From the NCBI GenBank assembly GCA_031081715.1, contig JAVHMA010000003.1, forward strand, positions 1-64,000: a stretch of DNA of 64,000 nt. The letters are read 5' to 3'. Shown here piece after piece: positions 50,774-59,131 of this stretch. The translations under genes were made by a program, and so were the position numbers. The notes under the pieces are model-generated. The model had not been told where the DNA came from. It did no database searches and worked only from the letters and a program-made list of their open reading frames with translations. Numbering within the stretch: position 1 is the first letter of the stretch; every line of letters begins with the position of its first letter. The stretch comes from Armatimonadota bacterium (lineage in GTDB: Bacteria > Sysuimicrobiota > Sysuimicrobiia > Sysuimicrobiales > Humicultoraceae).

Positions 50774-51625
50774 ATGACCGCCGCCGTGACCGCGCCGATC
50801 ATCCGGCTGGAGGCCGTTTCGAAGACCTACGACCTGCCCCGCGCCGGCGCGCGCGGCGCCGCCGACCGCGCGCTCAACGTCGTCTACGACCTCTCGCTGG
50901 ACGTCCAACCGCGGGAGTTCGTCTCGATCGTGGGGCCCTCGGGGTGCGGCAAGACCACCGCGCTGTTCATGCTGGCCGGGCTGCGCGAGGCCAGCGCGGG
51001 CCGCATCGAGGTCTGCGGCCGGCCGCCGCGGGAGGCTGTACGCGCGGGGCTCTCGAGCGTGATCTTCCAGCAGCCGGTGCTGTTCGAGTGGCTCACGGCC
51101 GAGGAGAACGTGCTGCTGCCGCTGCGCATGCGCGACGCCCGCTGGTGGGCCTGGCCCGCGCGCCGGGGTCGCTACCTGGCCGCGGCGCGGCGCGCGCTCG
51201 AGACCGTCGAACTCTCCGGGTTCGAACACTACTACCCGGACGCGCTGTCGGGCGGCATGCAGCAGCGCGTGGCGATCGCCCGCGCGCTCACGCTCGACCC
51301 CCAGGTGCTGCTCATGGACGAGCCTTTCGGCGCGCTGGACGAGATCACGCGCGACCGCATGAACCTGGAGCTGATCCGTCTGGCCGAGGCCCGCGGGCTC
51401 ACCATCGTGTTCGTCACGCACTCGATCGAGGAGGCGGTCTTCCTCTCGGACCGTGTGGTCGTCATGAGCCGCGGGCCGTCGCCGGCCACGGGATCGAGCG
51501 TGGTGCGGGTGCTCGACGTCGGACTGCCCCACCCGCGGCAGCTCGCCCTCAAAGAGGAGCCGGCGTTCTTCCAGAAGGTGCGCGAGGGCCGCGAGGCGCT
51601 GCGCCAGACGCAGGGCGTGGCCTGA
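50774..51625 (+). CDS. ABC importer ATPase, SsuB/TauB type
   Basis: This 283-residue ATPase has Walker A GPSGCGKTTAL (about residues 55-65), Q-loop FQQPVLFEWLTAEENVLLPL, signature [15 protein letters not shown], Walker B VLLMDEPFGALDEITRDRMN and H-loop THSIEEAVFL. It is typical of importers with NMT1-type binding proteins. The N-terminus has a 20-residue insertion (LPRAGARGAADRALN) before the Walker A strand compared with the tightest family members. It completes the importer with the two preceding genes. Its stop lies within two bases of the ridA relic on the opposite strand. Confidence 0.94.
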   Translation: MTAAVTAPIIRLEAVSKTYDLPRAGARGAADRALNVVYDLSLDVQPREFVSIVGPSGCGKTTALFMLAGLREASAGRIEVCGRPPREAVRAGLSSVIFQQPVLFEWLTAEENVLLPLRMRDARWWAWPARRGRYLAAARRALETVELSGFEHYYPDALSGGMQQRVAIARALTLDPQVLLMDEPFGALDEITRDRMNLELIRLAEARGLTIVFVTHSIEEAVFLSDRVVVMSRGPSPATGSSVVRVLDVGLPHPRQLALKEEPAFFQKVREGREALRQTQGVA

Positions 51626-51629
51626 AGCC

Positions 51630-51920
51630 GCGCAGGCGCCCCTCTTCCTCGACCTCCAGCACCATCTCGATCTCGACCGCGATGTTCTGCGGTAGCGAGC
51701 CCGTCCCCACCGCCGAGCGCGCGTGCCGCCCGCCTCCCCGTAGAGCGCGACCAGCAGGTCCGCGGCGCCGTTGATCACCTGCGGCTGCTGCGCGAACTCG
51801 GGGTGCAGTGCACCATGCCGAGGAGCTTGACGACGCGCCGGACCCGGTCCAGGTCGCCGATCGCCTCCTTCACCGAGGCCAGGCAGTTGAGTGTTCCCAC
51901 CATCCTCTCGGTCTCGCCCC
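51630..51920 (-). pseudogene. RidA/YjgF-family pseudogene, frameshifted and 5'-truncated
   Basis: Translating the minus strand in three frames reconstructs the C-terminal two thirds of a RidA-type enamine/imine deaminase. The pieces are ETERMVGTLNCLASVKEAIG with LDRVRRVVKLLGMVHCTP, then PEFAQQPQVINGAADLLVAL with YGEAGG after a shift near 51803, then HARSAVGTGSLPQNIAVEIE after a second shift near 51725. The catalytic-type arginine segment (HARSAVG) is present. No N-terminal third is recognisable beyond about 51920. RidA proteins detoxify reactive enamines, and RutC in uracil degradation is one, so its presence beside a cytosine-deaminase operon is telling. Decay or two sequencing errors plus a rearrangement could explain it. 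Confidence 0.8.
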
Positions 51921-52042
51921 GGGGGCGGCCTCTTCCCCATCAGGCCCACCGGGGGTAATCTCTTGCCCAGATGGGCCGTTGCTACGCTGGTGCCTCCGCG
52001 ACGCCACGGAGCCTCGCCGCATCGAGGAAGGAGTGGCCTGAC

Positions 52043-52816
52043 ATGCATGCGATCCGTCCAGCCCTGGCCGCGGCGCGCCGCGCCGCCGGCCCGCTCGTTC
52101 TGGCGCTCGCCGCTGCCCTGGCGGGCGCCGCGGCGCCACCGCTGACGGGCGCCCAGTCCACCACCACCCCCGTCAGCATCGTCGGCAAGCTGCGCGAGCT
52201 GAACCAGGCCGCGGTCGAGATCCGCCACATCGCGTTCACCCCGTCGGTCGGCGCGGTCATCCTGCACGGCCGGAACGACGCGACCTGGATCCGCGTGCCC
52301 ACGAGCACCGGCGACAAGCTGCGCGAGCTCATCAATGCGGGATCGCTGATCCGCTACGTCGCTTTCGCCCCGGACGGCGGGTGGGTGATCTTGCACGGCA
52401 CGAACGAGGCCACCTGGAACGGCATCCCCACAGCCCTCGCTGACAAGATCCGCGAGCTCTACGGCGCCGGCAACCAGATGAAGGCCGTGGCCTTCACCCC
52501 CTCCGGCGGCTGGATCATCCTGCACGGCGGCAACGGCGCCAACTGGAGCACGGTGCCGCAGACCGCGGTGGACAAACTGCGCGAACTCAACCAGGCGGGC
52601 GAGACCTTCCGGGGCATCGCCTTCTCCGCCGGCGGCTGGGTCCTGCTCCACGGCGCCAACGAGGCCACCTGGAACGGCATCCCGCAGGGGACCGCCGATA
52701 AGATCCGCGAGCTCTACGCCGCCGGCAACCAGATGAAGCAGATCGCCTTCACCTCGGCGGGCGGCTGGATCATCCTGCACGGCACGAACGCCGCCGTGTG
52801 GAGCAACGTGCCCTAG
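52043..52816 (+). CDS. Secreted protein with five 42-43-residue tandem repeats
   Basis: This 257-residue protein has a signal peptide (about residues 1-37, ending in TGAQS) followed by five tandem repeats to the last residue. The consensus is K[L/I]REL..AG...[R/K].[I/V]AF, then GGW[V/I]ILHG.N..TW, then [I/V]P with a linking Asp. Repeat starts are K49, K92, K135, K178 and K220. Repeats 3 and 5 (YGAGNQMKAVAF and YAAGNQMKQIAF) and 2 and 4 are most alike, suggesting duplication of pairs. The GGW.ILHG strand pairs and a helix (KLREL) indicate a solenoid or propeller-like secreted protein. Function unknown; no cysteines or catalytic motif. GAAGGAG precedes the ATG. The stop overlaps the opposite gene stop by three bases. 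Confidence 0.85.
   Translation: MHAIRPALAAARRAAGPLVLALAAALAGAAAPPLTGAQSTTTPVSIVGKLRELNQAAVEIRHIAFTPSVGAVILHGRNDATWIRVPTSTGDKLRELINAGSLIRYVAFAPDGGWVILHGTNEATWNGIPTALADKIRELYGAGNQMKAVAFTPSGGWIILHGGNGANWSTVPQTAVDKLRELNQAGETFRGIAFSAGGWVLLHGANEATWNGIPQGTADKIRELYAAGNQMKQIAFTSAGGWIILHGTNAAVWSNVP
52187..52813 (+). repeat. Five tandem coding repeats of about 126-129 bp
   Basis: The repeat units begin at 52187, 52316, 52445, 52574 and 52700. The periods are 129, 129, 129 and 126 bases, and the fourth unit is one codon shorter. The unit is in frame, so copy number could change without disrupting the gene. Confidence 0.8.
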
Positions 52817-54054
52817 CGGCCCAGCGCCTCCGCCATCGCCTCGACGGCCTGCTCAAAGCAGGCCATCGGCGGCCGCACGAGCCCGGCGCCGATCTGGCCG
52901 ACGCCCGGGCGGTGGTGCGCGATCCCGGTGTTGACCCGCGGGGTGAGGCCGGTGCGCACGACCTTGCGGATATCGATGCCCGTGGGCGTGCCCCGGAAGT
53001 CGAGCGGCGGCAGCCCGAAGGTCGGGTTCTCGCCGACCGTAATCTCGTACATCTCGAGCGTGGCGGCGACGGCCTCGGCGGGCGTGCCCCCGACGAACTT
53101 GACAATCGCCGGGGCGGCCGCCATGGCGAAGGCGCCGATGCCGGCGGTCTCCGTGATGGTGGAATCGCCGATGTCCGGGTTGGCGTCGGCGGCGGAGAAT
53201 CCCGGGAAGTAGAGGCCGACCGGGACCTCGGCGGGCGCGACGAACCAGCGGTCGCCTAGCCCGCTGACGCGGATGCCGAAGTCCGTGCCGTTGCGCGCCA
53301 TGCAGGTCACGACCGTACTTCCGGCCACCCCGTGGGCCGCGTCCATGGTGACCTTGCAGGCGGCCATGACCGGGTTCAGCACCGCCAGGTCGTTGTCGGC
53401 GAAGTAGCGCAGCACCGCCTCGAGCGCCTCGGCTGGTAGCCCGACGCGCGCCAGGTGCGGCGCGAGCAGCCGGCCGAAGAGCGCCGAGCCGGCGCGGTTG
53501 CGGTTGTGTCCTTCGTCGCCCATCGTGAGCTGCTGGGCGATGAGGCTCTTGAGGTCGAGCCCGCCCATGCGCGCCAGGGCGTCAGCGACCGCGGGGCCCA
53601 GCACGTCGTTCATCCAGCGCAGCCGCGCGAGTACGTCGCCGGCGTAGGCGCCGTAGCGGAGCACCTTGCCGTAGCCCTCGTTCAGGTTGGAGTAGGCCCG
53701 CGCGCCCGACCCCCGGTCCTCCACAACGTACACCTGCATCGAGGCCGTGGTCACGCCGGCCATGGGTCCCACGGCGGCGTGGTGGTGGCAGGGTGCGAGC
53801 CGCACGTCGCCGCGCTCCACCAGGGCGACAGCCTCGGCCTCGGTCGCCGCGAGCCCCTCGAAGAGCAGTCCGCCGATCACCGCCCCGCGCAGCGGCCCGG
53901 ACGCGCGGTCCCACGTCACCGGTGGCCCGGCGTGGAGGATGAGGTCGGGCCGCATGCCCGGAATGACGTCCCGGGCGGGCGCGACGCCGACGAGCGCGGG
54001 CTGCGCGCCCAGAATGCGGTCGAGGGCGATCTGGTTGGCGGCGTTGATGTCCAT
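52813..54054 (-). CDS. DUF1116 (AllG/YlbE-like) protein
   Basis: The protein has 413 residues, close to E. coli YlbE. Conserved DUF1116 segments are visible: GPLRGAVIGGLLFEGLA, PCHHHAAVGPMAGVTTASM, LTMGDEGHNRNRAGSALF, AHGVAGSTVVTCMARNGTDF and PTGIDIRKVVRTGLTPRVNTG. The histidine-rich and GDEGHNRN motifs look like an active or ligand site. YlbE, with FdrA and YlbF, has been assigned as the elusive oxamate carbamoyltransferase (AllFGH), making carbamoyl phosphate from oxalurate. The gene follows fdrA directly (stop at 54055, ATG at 54054), so the pair is coupled. The third component (DUF2877) is at 41493-42428. No carbamate kinase is in the window. Confidence 0.88.
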   Translation of the reverse strand: MDINAANQIALDRILGAQPALVGVAPARDVIPGMRPDLILHAGPPVTWDRASGPLRGAVIGGLLFEGLAATEAEAVALVERGDVRLAPCHHHAAVGPMAGVTTASMQVYVVEDRGSGARAYSNLNEGYGKVLRYGAYAGDVLARLRWMNDVLGPAVADALARMGGLDLKSLIAQQLTMGDEGHNRNRAGSALFGRLLAPHLARVGLPAEALEAVLRYFADNDLAVLNPVMAACKVTMDAAHGVAGSTVVTCMARNGTDFGIRVSGLGDRWFVAPAEVPVGLYFPGFSAADANPDIGDSTITETAGIGAFAMAAAPAIVKFVGGTPAEAVAATLEMYEITVGENPTFGLPPLDFRGTPTGIDIRKVVRTGLTPRVNTGIAHHRPGVGQIGAGLVRPPMACFEQAVEAMAEALGR

Positions 54055-55821
54055 CTATGCCTCCAGCCGGTCCAGCAGGTCCATCAGGTGCGGCTTGCCG
54101 CCCGCGGGCGGCCGCCAGTCCACCGCGACCACCGGCACCCCTTGGGTCTGCAGGCTCTCCGTGAACAGGTCCAGCCCGACAGAGATCACCGCGGGGCGCC
54201 CGGCCAGCAGGCTGGCGATCGGCCCGACCTCGGGCCACGGCGGTGGAACGGCTGCCGGCGCGACGCGCGACGGCGTCCACGCCGCGCGGGGGGCGCCGCG
54301 GCCCTCCAGCACGAGCCCGGCGAGCCGCGCGGCGCGCGCGTTGCTGTCCTCGACCAGCATGCCGGCCTCGGCCAGAACCTCGCGCTGCGCCGCGGCGTCC
54401 TGGGGATCCTCGTCGGTGCCGCACACCGAGCCCACGACCACCAAGTAGCGGCCGGCCCGGCGGGCCGCCTCGCGCACCTCGCGTAGCACGGGGGCGAGCG
54501 CGGTCGCCGGATCGGGGTGCGCGCCGTAGCCCAGCACAACGTCGAGGTCGATGACCGCGGTCTCGGGATCGGCCGCCTCCTGCCGCAGGCGTTGCAGGCG
54601 CAGGGTCGGGTCGAGCATCGGGTGCAGGCGACCCTGGGTGAACTCGTCCCCGCCCATGTCCACCACCGCGTGCCCGCGGCTGCGGGTCACCGGGTCGAGG
54701 ACGTCCTCGGGCACCAGGGGCGCATTGGAGTAGATCGGGCCGATGTGCGGTCGAAGCAGGACCAGCGTCTCGTAGCACAGCGTGCCACCGGAGAACAGGC
54801 CTCGCAGGTAGCGCGCACCCGCGTGCAGGCGCGCGGCCTCCTGGGCCGGCAGGCCGCGCAGCGCCGGGGGACCCGGATCACCGCCGCCCACGAGCCGCAC
54901 AGCCTGACGCGCCGCGTCCTCCAGGCTGACTGCAGCGTGAACGTTGCCGCCGGCGGCGACCTGCGCGCCCAGAAACGCCACGACGACGGGCTTGCCGCAT
55001 GCCGCCGCGGCGGCCAGCACCGTCGCCGCGACCGCCGGCGCCGGCGGCTTGCTGACCAGCACGATGACCGCGGTCGCCGGGTCCAGGGCGAGCGCCCGCA
55101 GCCCCTGGAGCATCGTCACACCGCCCACCGCCTCGGAGAGGTCGCGGCTCCCGGTGCCGATGGCGTGGGTGATGCCGGCGCCGAACCGGTGGATGAGGGA
55201 CGTGACTTCCTGGAGCCCGGTGCCGGCCGCGCCGACGAGCCCGATGCGGCCGGCGCGCACGCGGTTGGCGAACCCGAGCGCGGCGCCCGCGATGATCGCG
55301 GTGCCGCAGTCCGGGCCCATCAACAGCAGGCCCGCGGCGCGGCTGCGGGCCTTGAGCTCGATCTCGTGCTCGAGCGGGACGTTGTCGGAAAACAGCAGGA
55401 CGTGCAGCCCTTCGTCGAGGGCCTCGGCGGCGACCGCCCGCGCGAACCGGCCGGGGACCGAGACGAGTGCGAGCCGCGCCTGTGGGAGCTGCCGGCGCGC
55501 CGCAGCGATGGTCTTCGGCCGGTAGGCGCCGCCCCCGGCGGTCTCGCGCCGCCGCACCAGCGCCTCCTGCGCGCGAGCCACCGCGGCCTCGGCCTGCTGG
55601 AGGGTCGCGGCGCGCGCGGCCACAACCAGATCGTCGGGGCCTGCGCGGTCCAGGTCGGGAAAGGCCAGCCCACCCTCGCGCAGGAGCGCCTTGTTGGCCT
55701 CGGTCGCCATGACGACGCCGGCCTCCTCGACGCCGGGCAACTCGCGCGCCTCGCGCTGCGCGAGCATCAGGGCCACGGAGTCGAAGTAGGCGCTGCGGCG
55801 GACGATCCCGACGACGGGCAC
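54055..55821 (-). CDS. fdrA: FdrA family acyl-CoA synthetase-like protein (AllF-like)
   Basis: The protein has 588 residues. FdrA proteins resemble succinyl-CoA synthetase: a CoA-binding-type N-terminal region (VVGIVRRSAYFDSVALMLAQ, then FSDNVPLEHEIELKARSRAA), GPDCGTAIIAGAALGFANRV and GLVGAAGTGLQEVTSLIHRF with a G-x-G loop. A ligase-like C-terminal half follows, with VDMGGDEFTQGRLHPMLDP and DLDVVLGYGAHPDPA. There is no phosphohistidine motif as in true ligases. In E. coli fdrA (allF) is part of the oxamate carbamoyltransferase set. The GTG at 55821 with GGGGGGAG upstream is the start. Its downstream neighbour is the DUF1116 partner. The role in purine or allantoin-derived nitrogen recovery is inferred from homology. 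Confidence 0.9.
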   Translation of the reverse strand: MPVVGIVRRSAYFDSVALMLAQREARELPGVEEAGVVMATEANKALLREGGLAFPDLDRAGPDDLVVAARAATLQQAEAAVARAQEALVRRRETAGGGAYRPKTIAAARRQLPQARLALVSVPGRFARAVAAEALDEGLHVLLFSDNVPLEHEIELKARSRAAGLLLMGPDCGTAIIAGAALGFANRVRAGRIGLVGAAGTGLQEVTSLIHRFGAGITHAIGTGSRDLSEAVGGVTMLQGLRALALDPATAVIVLVSKPPAPAVAATVLAAAAACGKPVVVAFLGAQVAAGGNVHAAVSLEDAARQAVRLVGGGDPGPPALRGLPAQEAARLHAGARYLRGLFSGGTLCYETLVLLRPHIGPIYSNAPLVPEDVLDPVTRSRGHAVVDMGGDEFTQGRLHPMLDPTLRLQRLRQEAADPETAVIDLDVVLGYGAHPDPATALAPVLREVREAARRAGRYLVVVGSVCGTDEDPQDAAAQREVLAEAGMLVEDSNARAARLAGLVLEGRGAPRAAWTPSRVAPAAVPPPWPEVGPIASLLAGRPAVISVGLDLFTESLQTQGVPVVAVDWRPPAGGKPHLMDLLDRLEA

Positions 55822-55857
55822 GCGTGGGCTCCCCCCGAGGCCGCGCCCCGGCCGCGG

Positions 55858-57183
55858 CTAGGGCGTACCGGTGGACGGCAGCGCCTGCGCGGTCTGTGTG
55901 AGCATCGCCACGGCGCGATTGAGCGGCGCGTCGTCCGGGCTGCCGATCGGCCCGGTGAAGGACACCTCGATGTCCGGGGGCAGCCCGCGGCCCTCGATGT
56001 CGCGGCCGGCGGGCGTGACATACCGGGACACGGTCACGCGCATGCCGCTGCCGTCGCGCAGGCGGTAGACCGCCTGAACCGTGGCCTTGCCATACGTGCG
56101 TGTCCCGATAAGTTTGACACCCGCGTCCTGGAGCGCGCCGGCCACGACCTCCGAGGCGCTGGCGCTCCCCCGGTCCACGAGCACGACGAGCGGGCCGGTG
56201 TACCGCGGCGCGCGCGGCCGCACCACATAGGCGGTGGACTGGCCCCGACCGCTCTCCAGCGTGACCACGACCCCGGCCTCCAGGAAGTGGCTCGCGATGT
56301 TGACCGCCGCCTCGAGCAGGCCGCCCGGGTTGCCGCGCATGTCGAGCACGATGCCCCGCGCGCCCTGCTCAAGCAGCGCCCGCAGGCCCTCGGCCACCAG
56401 CGCGTCCGAGCCCTGCGTGAACTGGGCCAGCCGAAGATAGCCGACCCCGGAGCCCAGGATGCGGGTGGTCACGACGCGTGGCGAGATCCGACGGCGCTCG
56501 ATTGTCAGGGTGACGGGCTCAACCTGGCCGTTGCGCTGGAGCCGGAGGGTGACCGTCGTGCCCTCGGCCCCCCGAATCATCTGACTGACCTCTTCCAGCG
56601 AGCGCCCCGCGGTCGGCACCCCGTCCACCGCCAGGATGACGTCGCCCCCCCGCACGCCCGCCTCGCCCGCGGGTGAGTTCTCGAGCACGTCGGTGATCAC
56701 CGGCTGGCCGGCGCGATCCTCGATGACGATGCCGATGCCGACGAACTCCTCGCGGCCGATGCGGCGGTTGAACTGCGCGAACGCCTCGGGCGTATAGAAC
56801 GCGCTGTTGGGATCGCGAAGCGCCGCCACCATGCCGGCGATCGCGGCGTGGGCGGCCTGGGCCGGCCGGCGCGACAGCGCGCGGGTGGCCTCGATGCGAT
56901 GCAGCACCTGATCGACGTCGGTGCGCTCGTCGCCGGTCAGCGTCAACGCGCCCAGCGACGCCGGGGCCTGGCCCTCTTCGCGGAGGAACTGCCGCAGCCC
57001 GGCATCGGCGCCCTGGAGGAGCGTCTCGACCGGCGGGCGGGCGAGCGCCTCGTCCCGGAGGACGCGGTACGCCTCGACGAAGACCAGCGCGCCGACATCC
57101 GTGGACTGCGCGGCGGCGGCGGGCGCGAGCAGCCCCACGATGAGGACGAGCGTAACGAGCAGGTGCGTCAATCGCGTGCGCAT
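55858..57183 (-). CDS. S41 family C-terminal processing protease (CtpA-like)
   Basis: This 441-residue exported serine protease has a signal peptide (RLTHLLVTLVLIVGLLAPAA), a helical N-terminal segment, a PDZ domain at about residues 147-232 (GIGIVIEDRAGQPV, ENSPAGEAGVRGGDVILAVD) and the S41 catalytic core. The catalytic serine is in SASASE (340-345) and the lysine base is K366 in TYGKATVQ. Such proteases trim or degrade periplasmic proteins, often lipoproteins or cell-wall hydrolases. The ATG at 57183 has GGAGG upstream. It follows the TolC-like gene across 125 bases on the same strand, so it may have its own promoter. The length agrees with bacterial CtpA. Confidence 0.93.
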   Translation of the reverse strand: MRTRLTHLLVTLVLIVGLLAPAAAAQSTDVGALVFVEAYRVLRDEALARPPVETLLQGADAGLRQFLREEGQAPASLGALTLTGDERTDVDQVLHRIEATRALSRRPAQAAHAAIAGMVAALRDPNSAFYTPEAFAQFNRRIGREEFVGIGIVIEDRAGQPVITDVLENSPAGEAGVRGGDVILAVDGVPTAGRSLEEVSQMIRGAEGTTVTLRLQRNGQVEPVTLTIERRRISPRVVTTRILGSGVGYLRLAQFTQGSDALVAEGLRALLEQGARGIVLDMRGNPGGLLEAAVNIASHFLEAGVVVTLESGRGQSTAYVVRPRAPRYTGPLVVLVDRGSASASEVVAGALQDAGVKLIGTRTYGKATVQAVYRLRDGSGMRVTVSRYVTPAGRDIEGRGLPPDIEVSFTGPIGSPDDAPLNRAVAMLTQTAQALPSTGTP

Positions 57184-57308
57184 GTCCGGCCTCCGACCCG
57201 GGCGTTCAGCGTCAGGTTCGTCGCCGCGACCCGAACCGCCTGCCGGGCGTCGAACCGCCGTGGCCTTCCCATACCCTACCATCGGCCCCTTCAGGCCGCT
57301 TTCCGGCT

Positions 57309-58577
57309 TCAGATGGCGCCGTCCACCACGGAGCGACCGAGCGCATAGCGGAGCGCGATCACCCCTGCCACCTCATCGAACTCGGCCGAGGCCAACGTGA
57401 CCTCCGCCGCCACCAGGGCGGTCTGCGCGTCCACCACCTCGAGGATTGACCCGGCGCCGGCGGCGTAGCGGCCCTGCGCGAGCCGCAGGGACTCCTGCGC
57501 GAACGCGAGACCGGCTCGGGCGCTGGCGATGCGGGCGCGCGCGTTGCCGACGGCAAGCAGCGCGGCCACGGCCTGCTGCTGCGCGGTCAACCGCGCCGCG
57601 GCCAGCCGCGCCCTCGCCGCGGCGACGGCCGCGGAGGCCGCCTCGACCTGCGCCTGCACCCGGCCGGCATCCGCCAGCGGCAGGCTGACCGTCCCGCCAA
57701 CCGTGTAGGTCGTGTTGGTGCTCGGGGTGATGCCCTGGGAGACGCTGCCGCTCAGGCTCACGCGGAGCCCGTTGCCCGCCTGGGCGAGGGCCAGCCCCGC
57801 CTCCGCCGCCTCCAGGTCGGCCTGCGCACGGCGCACGTCCGGCCGCTGCTCGACGAGCTCCGCCAGCGCGGCGGCGCTCACGGTCACCAGCGGGACGGCG
57901 GGCGCCGCGGCCACCGCGATCGGCGCGAGCGGCGGGCTGCCCAGGGCGGCGTTGAGCTGCGCGCGGCTCTGATCGGCCGCGTTCCGCGCCGCGATGAGCT
58001 CACCCTCGGCCGCCGTCAGGGTCGCCTGCGCGCGCACGACGTCGGCCCGGGGCACCACGCCCGCGGCGAACTGCCCCTCCGCCAGGCGCAGCAACTCGCG
58101 GTTCTGCACGACTGCCTGTTCGCGCTGCACTACGGCCCGCTCGGCCCGGAGCACCGCGACGTAGGCCAGGGCCGCGGTCTGGGCGACGTCCTGGCGGGCG
58201 GCGTCCAGGGCGAGCCGCGCCGCGCGCAGGTTCGCCTCGGCCTGGCGCACTGCGAGCGCGGTCTGGTTGCTGTCGTAGACCACGTAGGACGCGGCGACAC
58301 CGATGCTGCTCGAGAACCCGGCGGAGGTCGCGGTCCCGCCAGCCTGGGAGGCACCGCCCGAGGCCGAGACCGTCGGTCCCCGGCCGGCGCGGGCCAGGGC
58401 CACGCTGGCCTCGGCCGAACGCACGACCTGGCTCGCGGCGAGGACCGCAGGATTGCGGTCGACCGCCGCGGCCACCACGTCGGCGAGGCTCATCGGCCGT
58501 GGCACCTGCGCGGCCGCCGGGGTCCCGCCGGCGGTGGCGCCCAGCAGCATGAGGACGAACAGCGCACACGTGCGCAT
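57309..58577 (-). CDS. TolC-family outer membrane efflux channel
   Basis: This 422-residue protein has a signal peptide (RTCALFVLMLLGATAGGTPAAAQ) and two TolC/OEP repeats. The first contains ADVVAAAVDRNPAVLAAS and a long Ala/Arg/Gln coiled-coil helix. The second has DVRRAQADLEAAEAGLALAQ and AGSILEVVDAQTALVAAE. It forms the trimeric exit duct in the outer membrane for the MacAB pump encoded upstream in the same operon, and is evidence for a diderm envelope. Composition is unusually rich in Ala, Val and Gln even for this family. The gene follows the Spy-like gene after 32 bases. Confidence 0.92.
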   Translation of the reverse strand: MRTCALFVLMLLGATAGGTPAAAQVPRPMSLADVVAAAVDRNPAVLAASQVVRSAEASVALARAGRGPTVSASGGASQAGGTATSAGFSSSIGVAASYVVYDSNQTALAVRQAEANLRAARLALDAARQDVAQTAALAYVAVLRAERAVVQREQAVVQNRELLRLAEGQFAAGVVPRADVVRAQATLTAAEGELIAARNAADQSRAQLNAALGSPPLAPIAVAAAPAVPLVTVSAAALAELVEQRPDVRRAQADLEAAEAGLALAQAGNGLRVSLSGSVSQGITPSTNTTYTVGGTVSLPLADAGRVQAQVEAASAAVAAARARLAAARLTAQQQAVAALLAVGNARARIASARAGLAFAQESLRLAQGRYAAGAGSILEVVDAQTALVAAEVTLASAEFDEVAGVIALRYALGRSVVDGAI

Positions 58578-58609
58578 GCGGAGCCTCCTGACGCCTCGTC
58601 CGGGGAGTG

Positions 58610-59110
58610 CTACTGCATTCGCTGCTCGAGCGACCGGATCATGCCGTCGAACAGGCGCGCCCGCAGTTGGGCCCGCCGCTCCTCGGACGCGGCGGCCTGC
58701 CCACCGGGCCCGAGCGGCGAGAAGCCAAACGGCCTGGGCCCCGGCGGGCGGACGCCGTCTGTGGCCTCGGCGCGCTCGCGGAACCGCCGGCGTGCCTCAC
58801 GCAGCGCCTCGACCTGTTCCGGGGTGAGCGCCGCGCGGATCGACCGCGCGAGTGACGCGGCCGCGCGCACGTCGCCGGCCGGGACGTCGCGTAGCGCCCG
58901 CAGGAGCGGCAGGATGGTCGCGATCTGCTCCCTCGTCAGCCTGGTCTGTGGCCTCGACTCCAGCACCCGCAGCGCGACCAGCGTCGCCATCGCGGGGTCG
59001 CGCCGCCCGCCGGCCTCGGCGGGGGGCCGCTGCTGCGTGTAGTACCAGGCGGCGCCCGCCGCGACGACCACGGCCGCCGCGCCTGCCACTGCCAGCCACC
59101 TGCGCGTCAT
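58610..59110 (-). CDS. Small Spy/CpxP-like membrane-anchored protein
   Basis: This 166-residue protein has an N-terminal hydrophobic anchor or signal (LAVAGAAAVVVAAGAAWYYT) and a charged helical domain. The segments TREQIATILPLLRALRD, AALTPEQVEALREARRRFRE and a C-terminal RRAQLRARLFDGMIRSLEQR resemble the LTPEQ-helix motifs of the Spy/CpxP/LTXXQ periplasmic chaperone group. There is no cysteine for lipid modification. In this operon, between MacB permease and the TolC-like gene, it may sense or chaperone substrates of the pump. This is a loose assignment based on the motif and context. Confidence 0.65.
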   Translation of the reverse strand: MTRRWLAVAGAAAVVVAAGAAWYYTQQRPPAEAGGRRDPAMATLVALRVLESRPQTRLTREQIATILPLLRALRDVPAGDVRAAASLARSIRAALTPEQVEALREARRRFRERAEATDGVRPPGPRPFGFSPLGPGGQAAASEERRAQLRARLFDGMIRSLEQRMQ

Positions 59111-59131
59111 CGTCTCCTCCGCTCCACGGCG

